A DNA stretch of 64,000 nucleotides from Lanius collurio. Taxonomy: Eukaryota; Chordata; Aves; Passeriformes; Laniidae. This document shows positions 47,987 through 56,755 of the stretch, one piece after another. Position numbers and translations under genes: made by a program. The stretch covers positions 25,479,234 to 25,543,233 of the forward strand of contig JACBWW010000016.1 in NCBI GenBank assembly GCA_020086605.1, written 5' to 3'. Below the pieces are notes generated by a model that worked only from the letters and a program-made list of their open reading frames with translations, did not search any database and was not told the DNA's origin. Each line of letters starts with the position of its first letter. The first letter of the stretch is position 1.

Positions 47987-48756
47987 ACGTCCTCATCCCA
48001 CTCTGCAGTGACCACGTTGTGTCCTGCCCTGCTCTGCAGTGACCATGGAGTGTCCTTATCCCACTCTGCAGTGACCACGGAGTGTCCTGCCCTGCTCTGC
48101 AGTGACCATGGAGTGTCCTCATCCCACTCTGCAGTGACCACGGAGTGTCCTGCCCTGCTCTGCAGTGACCATGGAGTGTCCTGCCCTGCTCTGCAGTGAC
48201 CACGTTGTGTCCTGCCCTGCTCTGCAGTGACCACGTTGTGTCCTGTCCCACTCTGCAGTGACCACGGAGTGTCCTCACCCCGCTCTGCAGTGACCACGGA
48301 GTGTCCTCACCCCGCTCTGCAGTGACCATGGAGTGTCCTCACCCCGCTCTGCAGTGACCACGGAGTGTCCTCACCCTGCTCTGCAGTGACCACGGAGTGT
48401 CCTCACCCCGCTCTGCAGTGACCACGGAGTGTCCTGCCCCGCTCTGCAGTGACCACGGAGTGTCCTCACCCCGCTCTGCAGTGACCACGTTGTGTCCTGT
48501 CCCGCTCTGCAGTGACCATGGAGTGTCCTCATCCCGCTCTGCAGTGACCATGGAGTGTCCTGCCCCGTTCTGCAGTGACCACGGAGTGTCCTGTCCCACT
48601 CTGCAGTGACCACATTGTGTCCTGCCCCGCTCTGCAGTGACCATGGAGTGTCCTGCCCTGCTCTGCAGTGACCACGGAGTGTCCTCATCCCACTCTGCAG
48701 TGACCACGTTGTGTCCTGCCCCGCCCTGCAGTGACCACGGAGTGTCCTGCCCTGCT
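47987..48756. repeat. Minisatellite of 31-32 bp, 24 copies, downstream of PTGER3 stop codon
   Basis: The core CTCTGCAGTGACCACGGAGT plus GTCCTCACCCC occurs 24 times, with CATGG/CACGT variants and two alternating tail types (CTGCCCTG or CTCATCCCA). It ends 137 bp below the PTGER3 TGA, so it probably lies within that gene's 3' UTR or just beyond it. The mixed unit length shifts frame, and the open frames across it are artefacts. Confidence 0.95.
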
Positions 48757-48893
48757 GCCTCCCGGCACTCCTGGCACCCTGCAGGAGCATTTGGCACTCC
48801 GTGTGCAGCAGTGACACCGGTGGGGGGGTGCCAGCACGGAGCACATTCCCAGAAGGTTTCCAGCCGCGTTCCCGGTGCTGTGGGAAGGCGCCC

Positions 48894-49178
48894 TCAGGCC
48901 GTGGTCCGTCGGATCTCCTCGGACAGGGTGATGGACCTGTCCCTGCACTCGGCGTTGGAGCACTTGGACACGGCGCTGGCGGCCTGGCAGAACTTGCGCA
49001 GCAGGATCTTGCGGAGCAGCAGGTACACCCAGGGGTCCAGGATCTGGTTGAGGGAGGCGAGGCGCACGGCGATCAGGGACAGGTGGCATTCCCTGCGCAG
49101 CTCCCAGCGCTGGGACTCGCCGGAGCCGCCCCGGCAGGGCTCGGCCGTGTGCCCGGAGACCATCCTCAGCATGGTGAT
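48894..49178 (-). CDS. PTGER3: PTGER3 coding exon 2 (loop 3, TM7, cytoplasmic tail, stop)
   Basis: The acceptor is ccccag before ATCACCATG, at 49179-49180. The exon encodes 94 residues plus TGA (48896-48894): ITMLRM, a Cys-containing extracellular loop 3, TM7 [14 protein letters not shown], then [12 protein letters not shown] followed directly by a 29-residue tail starting [10 protein letters not shown] and ending EEIRRTTA. In mammals KFCQ is where alternatively spliced tail exons join. Here CAG is followed by GCC with no GT donor, and reading continues to the stop. The tail has the length and spaced residues (A-V-S-x-C-S-N, I-x-L-S-x-E-I, final A) of the human EP3 isoform tail that begins VANAVSSCSN, as I recall it. 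Confidence 0.93.
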   Translation of the reverse strand: MTMLRMVSGHTAEPCRGGSGESQRWELRRECHLSLIAVRLASLNQILDPWVYLLLRKILLRKFCQAASAVSKCSNAECRDRSITLSEEIRRTTA

Positions 49179-52100
49179 CTGGGGAGGGAAAGGCACACAG
49201 GGTCAGGGACTGCTGCCTGCCACCACAGCGCTGCCACCACTGGCCACAGAGGCTGTGGCTGCCCTGGATCCCTGGCAGTGCCCAAGGCCAGGCTGGACAT
49301 TGGGGCTGGGAGCAGCCTGGCACAGTGGGAGGTGTCCCTGCCCTTGGAACTGGATGAGCTTTAAGGTCCCCCCAACCCCAACCAGTCTGGGATTCTGTGA
49401 GAGGGCTCCTGAACATCTCCATTTCCTGGACAGGTCTTTTTTTCGCTCACTGATCTTTCCTGGGCATGACTTGGAGGCCTGGGCTGTCCAAGTGTGCTGC
49501 CTGGAATCCCTGTGGGATTGGGGCAGTGCCCACTGTGCTGTGGGTGCTCCCAATGCCAAGGACCTGGATGCACACCCAGCACGGCTGAGGCACCTCCAGC
49601 TCTGTCCTGGCACAGCTCAGCACTTCCAGCCACTGGATAAACTGGCAGCCAGTCCCAAACCTGCCGGGAACAGCCCCTGGGAGCAGACCTGCTGGGAATC
49701 ACTCCCAGCCTTGGCCAGCCCCTTGGCTCCAGCCTCTGGAAAGAACCAGGCCAAGCTGCCATCCCACAGGAAGCCTCCTCAGAGCTGTGTCCCCACAAAG
49801 GTCACATCTGGCTGCTGCTGTCCCCACAGGCTGGGACAGTGGGAGCCACAGGGACCGGGAGCAGAAGCTCCAGGGAGGATTTTTCCATTCAAAGGGATAT
49901 TCTGGGTGCCAGATCAATAACCATGTGTTGACCTTGGAAAGCCTTGGCTGAGTTTGGAGGGCAGGGCAGCGTGGACAGCACAGAACTGTTTGTGTTTCTT
50001 TAAACAGAAGCAGTTGAAGATTCCACCCACGACATTTCATTGACATAAGTGGCCATGGATAGAGCCTTGTGAAAACAGGGATACAGACCCAGAGCACATC
50101 AGGAGCCACCAGACCCCACATCCACAACATGACTGCTTCCCTGGCTCTTCACACACTGTCCCTGTCCCTGCACTGCCTGTGGCACCCCACTCCTGCTCCT
50201 GCCCCATGCCACTCCTGCAGCATTCCCGTGTGGGAAGAGCAGCCGTGCCCACGTCACAGCCAGAGGGAACCACCCTGCACTCAGCATTCCCAGGATTTGC
50301 ACTGCTGTCTCCCAGACCAGCTCCTCCTCTGGGAACTCTGCACAGCCCCTGGTCCTGCAGACTCTGCCATCTCTTTTTCAGACGGAGTTCCAAAACCACC
50401 AGGCTAATAAAATACATCTCCCAAGCACACAACTGCTGCTTACTGCTGGGTTTATTACGTAATAGCCCTTTACTGCAATATTTGTTGGGCCAACAACTGC
50501 TTTACTGGAAGTTTTATTTGTTTGATATCATTAGAGGTTGTTTATCATGGCCTGTATTGGTCTTCTAAATGGATTAAAGGCTGCACAAGGCAGAGGGACA
50601 ACATCAGGTGGAATAAAGTCAACATAATTTATGCCATTAAAAATTTGGCTCAAAATGCATATAGAAATATAGCTGCTAATTGGATTTATTCAACAAGAGC
50701 AGCTAAAACTTTACTGTTATCATGAATATGATTTTATATGTCTTTAATTTCTGTCTGCCAGGAGGGGATAAGAAGCAGAAGTATTTTAACAGGAAAAGCA
50801 GCAGAATTCCTGAGAATTTTGGCTTTAAATAACTTTGAAACAACTCTGGGAAGGAATAATTTTGTTGCCTGGAACTCCAAAAGAGTTATTGTGAGAAGTG
50901 CAGTTTGTGCTGCAGTGGTGTTTCTGTGCAACCACGGAGCAGCTTCCCCCATTTCCCCTCGGAATCGTTCGTCTGCTGCCATCCAGCTCAGGGGTTGTCC
51001 CAGAATCCCAGACTGGCTGGGTTGGGTTGGAGACCTTAAATCCCACCCAGTGCCACCCCAGCCATGGCAGGGACACCTCCCACTGTGCCAGGCTGCTCCC
51101 AGCCCCAATGTCCAGCCTGGCCTTGGGCACTGCCAGGGATCCAGGGGCAGCCACAGCTGCTCTGGGCACCCTGTGCCAGGGCCTGCCCACCCTGCCAGGG
51201 AACAATTCCTGCCCAAGATCCCATCCAGCCCTGCCCTCTGGCAGTGGAAGCCATTCATTCCCTCTGCCCTGTCAGCACAAGCTCCAAAACAAACAGAAGA
51301 TCGGTGTGACCTGGAAACCAGTGAGGATGAGGCAGTACCACACTGGAGTGGGGTGTTCTCCCAGCTCCTCCATGCGGAGTTCAAGAAGCTCCTGAGTCCA
51401 TGGAAAAAGGAGGCAATTCCTGCACTGCCTGCTCCCCTCCCTCCCTCCCAAGCCAGCCCAGAAGCAGACATGCAGGACACTCCACGGAGCCCTCCAGAGC
51501 ACAGCCACGATGTCAGAGCTTTCCCTCTGCTGCTAAATCACATTTGATCTTGTCGTTTACATCAACAGATCAGCTCTAAAAATACCGTGTGTGGCGAGGG
51601 CGTTGTTTACCTCACAGCAGCAGCTGTCAGGATCCATTAGTTCTCAGTTACAAAACTCAGATGTCTTAAAAAAAAAATCCCCAGAAACAAAAAACCTCCT
51701 CTGTAAAGCCCTGGAGTTCTGCTTCAACTCCTTTTCTTACAACTGCCGAGTGCTGCAGCTACAGGTTAAATGATTCCTACGAGCTGGCTTTCACTGAAAA
51801 GGCATTTGCATTCTCCATGGTCACTTCTCCAAAAACCTGGTCTCTAATTCCAAACCTGCACTTCAGAGCCGTATGGAACAAGCTGGGGGCCATGGATGAA
51901 AATGGAGGTTTCTGTAAGAAAATGGAGGTGTAGGTACAAAAATACTCCTGCAGCCGTGAGCTGCATTTTGAGAACTTCACAGAACAAGATCCACACTTCC
52001 AAGTATTGCTGCTGCCGAGGGAAGTGCTGATTTATTCCCTCGTGCTTGTGGGTTGACTGTTGCCTCTGAAACCACAGAAATGCTCAGGGCACCAAACCAC

Positions 52101-54370
52101 CAAGAGGAGTCCCTGCTTCCTCACTGATTTATCTGAGAGCCCTGGTTATGAGGGCAGAGGAATCGCTTCCCCCATCTCAGGGATCTCTTCTCGTGCTGCA
52201 AGGCTGGTTAACCCTGAGGGGTGACAGGGCCATGTCCCCGGTGGGCCCAGGAGCAGGATGGATCCCAGGGCCTCGGAGGGCAGAGCCTGTCCCAAAGGCA
52301 GGGCTGAGAGGGACAGTCTGCAGGGAGGGCAGCAGCTACAGAAACCCCAGCTGCTCTCTGGGGATGTGACATTGGCAGGAGTGACCCCAGCAGGGCCAGC
52401 ACGTGCAGGGCTGCCCACGGACACAGGGAAAGGCTGCTGCCTCCGCTCACCCCTGCCCCGGGTCTGAGCAGCAGGACACTATTCCCTGCTCCCAGCTTCT
52501 CCTAACCCCTCGTGTGCCCTCGTGTTTTACTCCTGCCACTGCTGATGACCTCCAGTAAGTTACCAGTAAGTTACCAGTAAGTTACCAGTAAGTCACGTCT
52601 CCTGACTCATTTGGGGACGGAGGATCTGATGGAGTTTTAATTCATTTACCAGGATAACATTACTAAACTGAATCGTTCTCTCTTAGCTCACCCCCACCAG
52701 TTGTTAACTTTGTCAGCCCCATTCACAAGAGCTCAAGGACAAGAAGAAAAAGAAATCCTTCTCCAACCAGAAAGAACCTTTCACACAATGTCACCGTTTC
52801 CACAGCCAGCTTCAGCCCGTCCTGCTCAGAGACCCCAAGCACAAATTTTCCAAAAATCCTGCTACACCTTGATAGAATAACCCAGCCTTTTGGGACAGGA
52901 TTCCAGACCCCCGGGTGTGCCCTGGTCCCACACAGCAGAGATGTGGATTCTGCCTCCCCCACTCCTACATCATGAAAAGGGGTTCTTAGGGAAGAAATAA
53001 CAAATTAGTGGAAAGAAATGCAAAGATCCTTAAAAACAGGACTGGACAAGCCCAGAAGGCTGCTGTAAATCAGGCACAGCAGAGGATAAGAGATTATTTT
53101 GCAAAGAGATTTATCAAAATACCAGGCACAAGGCGCTCGCAGAGTCACAGGTTGTGTGTTTTCTCACAAGACACTGAAAGAAGTTTTGCTACAAGGTGCG
53201 AGCAAATGAAAACCCCTGAATCCCACCTGGCTGCAGTGCCCTGTTCCCAGAGCCACTCCTCACATCCCACTTTTCTCCTCTGCACAAGACCCTTGTTCAC
53301 CTCCTTTCGACTCCGGCTCCCACATCTGATTTTCCCGAGCAGGCTGCACTCAGGTCTCCTCTAGACCCTCTCCCAGCTGCTCTCCTACCGCCTTCCCATC
53401 CCCGGCTCTGTCCCCGCTGCCCTCCCCAGGGGCCGTTCACGGATGTCCCCATGGCCAGGGATCTCCGGAGCCTCCCCCAGCCCAGGCCGCGCTGGCTCTG
53501 CCCCAAAGGAGGAGGGAGGAGGACGGGGGTCGCCCCAGCTGGTGCCACGGGACCTACCAGCAGCGGTGACCAGCAGGCCGACAGCACGCACATGATGCCC
53601 AGCAGCTGGATCAGCGTCTCCGTGGTGATGCGGCCCCAGTGCGAGCTGGGGTGCGCCGCGCTGGCCTTGGCGCGGCAGCGGGACACGAGCGCCTCGATGG
53701 TGGCCAGGTTGCAGGCGCCGGTGACCACGAGGGACAGCAGCCCCAGCGCGGCGAAGGCGGCGGCGAAGGCGCTGCCTCCGGCCGTGCTGATGAAGCACCA
53801 GGTGCCGGGCCACTGCAGCGCGTAGCGGCCCAGCCCGGCCAGCGGCAGCAGCGCGAAGGCCACGCCGGCGGCCCAGATGGCGGCCAGGCCGCGCTCGGTG
53901 GCCCTCGGGCTCATGTGTCTCGCGTACCAGTGCGGGGCGCGGATGGCCAGCGCCCGCTCCACGGCCATGGCGCTGGCGATCAGCAGCGGGCACAGCCCGA
54001 ACACCGTCATGCTGAAGCCGAAGAAGTCGCAGAGGCGCCCCGAGGGGTCCATGGCGGCCCAGGGCCGGCCCGACAGGTACACGGAGATGACGATGGGGCT
54101 GGTGAGCAGCTGGCCCAGCATGTCGGTGAGCGCCAGCGAGCCGATGCACAGCAGGAACGAGCGCTTCCTGCGGCTGCCCTTGGCGCGGTAGCTTCGGGAC
54201 ACGAGCAGCATGGCCAGGGCATTGCCCACGACGCCCGTCAGCATCATGGTCAGCGGGATGGCCACGGACACGGCGCTGCCGCGCTCGGCCGCCCGGCCCG
54301 TGCCGTTCCCCCGCGGGCCCATCCCGGCGACCGCGCTGGCGTTGGGCGGGCGCTGCTGCCAGGGGCTCAT
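48894..54370 (-). CDS. PTGER3: PTGER3, prostaglandin E2 receptor EP3 (gene level, two coding exons)
   Basis: Class A seven-transmembrane receptor for prostaglandin E2; EP3 receptors mainly couple to Gi and lower cAMP at the plasma membrane. Joining 54370-53558 to 49178-48894 gives 365 residues, within the usual 365-390 range. Seen in the translation: two N-glycosylation sequons in the N-terminus (NAS, NGT), TM1 with [14 protein letters not shown], the conserved extracellular Cys in GRLC before TM3, the prostanoid-type E-R-A triplet ([16 protein letters not shown]) in place of DRY, the prostanoid signature WPGTWCFIS in loop 2, CWSPLL at the end of TM6, and [19 protein letters not shown] in TM7 with the ligand-carboxylate Arg. 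The intron at the end of TM6 is the conserved prostanoid-receptor position. The neighbouring ZRANB2 supports orthology to PTGER3 over another EP paralogue. Confidence 0.95.
49250..49402 (+). mobile_element. CR1 LINE 3' fragment (subfamily A) in PTGER3 intron
   Basis: GGCTGTGGCTGCCCTGGATC through GTCCCCCCAACCCCAACCAG then GATTCTGTGAG. It lies 71 bp from the exon 2 acceptor. Confidence 0.85.
49403..50999. other. PTGER3 intron, with AT-rich unique island at about 50440-50750
   Basis: The island (GGGTTTATTACGTAATAGCC, ATGCATATAGAAATATAGCT) is repeat-free and stands out from the GC-rich flanks; conserved non-coding candidate. Confidence 0.45.
51000..51262 (-). mobile_element. CR1 LINE 3' fragment (subfamily A) in PTGER3 intron
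   Basis: CAGAATCCCAGACTGGCTGG through CCCTCTGGCAGTGGAAGCC. Confidence 0.85.
51263..53557. other. PTGER3 intron, mostly unique
   Basis: Holds the 11-bp repeat at 52552-52595 and the 24-nt block 53100-53123 shared with the ZRANB2 3' UTR. No exon recognised. Confidence 0.5.
52552..52595 (+). repeat. 11-bp tandem repeat, four copies
   Basis: CCAGTAAGTTA three times, then CCAGTAAGTCA. Each unit contains GTAAGT on the strand opposite to PTGER3 transcription. Confidence 0.9.
53558..54370 (-). CDS. PTGER3: PTGER3 coding exon 1 (N-terminus to TM6)
   Basis: Encodes 271 residues from MSPWQQ to CWSPLL in phase 0, ending at CTG followed by a gtaggt donor (53557 downward). The ATG at 54370-54368 is chosen because the open frame further upstream holds only a GTG at 54415 and no ATG; the context is GGGATGA, with a purine at -3. 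The exon is very GC-rich, so long open frames also exist on the opposite strand and in other frames; these are artefacts. Extracellular loop 2 goes from CFIST almost directly to TM5, shorter than I recall for human EP3. Confidence 0.95.
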
Positions 54371-54470
54371 CCCAGAGCCGGGAGATCCCGCACGGAGCGG
54401 GCACGGAGCGGGCACGGAGCGAACGCTGAGCCGGCACCGAGCCGGGAGCGCTCGGGCAGCCCCGCGCGGC

Positions 54471-54480
54471 CGCTTTATGT
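54471..54480 (-). promoter_or_regulatory. TATA-like box of PTGER3
   Basis: On the minus strand this reads ACATAAAGCG, about 100 nt upstream of the chosen ATG and followed by GC-rich sequence with repeated CGGAGCGGGCA units (54390-54420). The position would place transcription start near 54445 with a 5' UTR of about 75 nt. The surrounding 54380-54595 is CpG-rich, as expected for a promoter. The start site itself is inferred. Confidence 0.4.
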
Positions 54481-54595
54481 GAGGGACGGGCAGGGCCCGC
54501 CCCGGGGCCGGGAGAGGCGGGCCGGGAGCGAGAGCGGGCAGAGCCTGCGGGCACCGAGCGGGGACGGGAGGGGAACCCGGCTTGGGGAGGGAACG

Positions 54596-55002
54596 GAGCC
54601 CCAGGAGGGGCTGAGGGAGCTGGAAAGGGGCTCAGCCTGGAGCAAAGGAGGCTCAGGGGGGACCTTGTGGCTCTGCACAAGTCCCGGACAGGAGGGGGCT
54701 CAGGGGGGTCGGGCTCTGGGAACAGGGACAGGGAACAGGGACAGCACCCGGGGAGCGGCTGCAGCTGGGCCGGGAAGGCTCAGGCTGGAGAGCAGGGAAA
54801 GGTTCTGCCCCCAGAGGGTGCTGGCACTGCCCAGGCTCCCCAGGGAATGGGCACGGCCCCGAGGCTGCCAGAGCTCCAGGAGCGATGGGACAGCGCTGCC
54901 AGGGATGCCCAGGGTGGGGATGTGGGAGGTCAGTGCAGGGCCAGGGGTTGGACTCAACGATCCCTGTGGGTCCCTTCCAGCCCAAGATATTCCACGATTC
55001 TG
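54596..55002 (+). mobile_element. CR1 LINE 3' fragment (subfamily B) upstream of PTGER3
   Basis: GGAGCCCCAGGAGGGGCTGA, GGGGGACCTTGTGGCTCTGC, CAGGCTCCCCAGGGAATGGG, GGACTCAACGATCCCTGTGG, ending in ATATTCCACGATTCTGTG. It lies between the ZRANB2 3' end and PTGER3 and is antisense to both. Confidence 0.9.
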
Positions 55003-55169
55003 TGAAAACACCTTTTAAGTTTTGTTAACACCCATCTGCTGCAGTACTTAAAGAGCTGCAAGAGTGTGAACATGTGGGATCCCTGGGCCAGGTGAGGTCA
55101 CACACGGGATCAGGGTCAGTGCAGGTGACAGGGAAGCTTTTGAGTGTCCCCAAGACAAAGCACTCGAGC

Positions 55170-56691
55170 ACAGCTGACTCACAGGTTTTATTTACACTTG
55201 TCTACAGCATCATTTTGCCTTACACGTTCTCTAAGCCAAATGAACCATCCTCCTCCTCTGCCTGTGGCCTATCAGTTGCTAAATTTAAAACCTCTCATCT
55301 GTCAAGTACAGCAACAATTGGAATACAAAGCACAAGAAGACCCAAGGCTAACAACAGAGCGTCTACTTGATCTGGTTTTACAGTTTAGTTGGACGTTGAA
55401 GTCAGAGGCACAGTTACAGACTAATCTGCTCTTGTGCAACCTACACACATTTAGCATGGAAATTAGAGAGAAAAAAAAGCATTAAAGAAACTGCATTTTT
55501 TCTGCAAAGAGATTTATCAAAATACCTCTACACCAAAAACATTTTGCTTCTAGACCAGTCCCTAAGACGTGGCTCAAAAAAAAAAAGAAAAAAAAAGAGA
55601 AAAGAAAGCAGAATGGAGTTTTTCAATTTTGCTCCGTTTGTTTCTGTGCAGTTGATCAAAACAAGCAGCAAATCTGGCAGGTTTATTACTGAAATAAATG
55701 AAGGTACATTGCTCTTTGCTTGCTTAAGAAGAATAATTTTCCTTACCATACTTACCTTGTGATGGCACTGAAGAAACTTAAACTTTCCTTAACCAAACGG
55801 AGCTCAAGAGAGACCAAGTTTTATAATCAAATGGATTCCATAAAGCATTTTAAGCCATAAATTATGTTGAAGGGAAAAAGAATGACCGATGAAGAACATG
55901 TTGAAGATGCCACAACTTTCTATACAGTTTATTCATTCTCATTTTTAAAGAAAAATAAAATTAAGATACCTTGAAAATTTTAGTCAGCCCCAAAGGAAAT
56001 TTTACAGGTGGCCTGCAGAAGCTTCCCTTGATTCCAAGGAGCCAGTTCCATACTCCTCCAGCTCAAGAGCAGATCCCAAATGATCCATTTGTAAGGAGGG
56101 ATCCCGGAGTCCGGGGCCTGGAAACCAGCACAGCCACAGCACTGTGCTGGCTGCAAATGTCCTCACTTGCCAGAAATGAAGGTTAATTCCCTCAGTGGAA
56201 TCATGATGGACTGGGGGGTTTGAGCTGCTAGAGAGGTGTGTCCATCTGCACTGGTACTGCTACATGGCAAAATAAAACCTGCTCAGCCCAAGGCCTGACT
56301 GCTGGCACCGGGTGAGCCCAGCCCTGCCCCTGCTGTGGTCCCACGGGAGCTCCGTCCTGCTCTGGAGAACTCACAGCTTCCCCCTCACACAAAGAGCTCT
56401 GCCAGGACATTCCCAACCTGCTCCTCCAGCTGAGGAACTGATCTCAAAAAATAATAAATCCCCCCAACACCACAGAACTTCCCCCTGTGCCAGGGAGTTT
56501 ATGGCTTAAAATGCTACTGCGTGTTTGGGTGATGGATGAACAAAGCTGCAGTTTGCCAGAAAGCCAGGACAGACATGCACCTCTACTAGCAGATTGAGCA
56601 CTTCTGACCAAGTAAGACACCAACTTCTTAAAAATGTCTCATGCACTGACTGGAATTTTGGTGGGTTTTTGTAAATGTGAGCTTTTATACA
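55170..56691 (-). other. ZRANB2: ZRANB2 3' untranslated region (extent inferred)
   Basis: Runs from the TAA toward lower coordinates. It is AT-rich, with a U-rich tract on the transcript strand (the A-rich run at 55577-55615 on the plus strand). Several AATAAA hexamers occur on the minus strand; the most distal good one is at 55187-55192, followed by less AT-rich sequence. It contains a 24-nt block (55503-55526) also found in the PTGER3 intron. Confidence 0.6.
55187..55192 (-). terminator. Candidate poly(A) signal AATAAA for ZRANB2
   Basis: Reads AATAAA on the minus strand, inside gtAAATAAAacctg. Cleavage would fall at about 55165-55175. Other AATAAA hexamers upstream (for example near 55681 and 55926) could give shorter transcripts. 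Confidence 0.5.
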
Positions 56692-56755
56692 TTATTTCTT
56701 TTTAGAACTCGTACGGGAACCAGAATGGGAGGATCCGGAGGAAGATCTGCGGCGT
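56692..56755 (-). CDS. ZRANB2: ZRANB2 terminal coding exon
   Basis: Acceptor atcttgcag; 64 nt including TAA (56694-56692). Completes the split Arg codon and encodes RRRSSSGSSHSGSRTSSKKK, matching the end of the long human isoform apart from a few substitutions. Confidence 0.94.

Noticed and set aside
47987..48756. Regularly spaced repeats resembling a CRISPR array
   Set aside because: Units are contiguous and 31-32 bp long with no unique spacers, in a vertebrate genome; it is a minisatellite.
48637..49920. 427-residue open frame on the plus strand
   Set aside because: Crosses the minisatellite, the antisense of PTGER3 exon 2 and a CR1; no coherent protein.
53639..55018. 459-residue open frame on the plus strand
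   Set aside because: Antisense to PTGER3 exon 1 and continuing into a CR1; open only because of high GC content.
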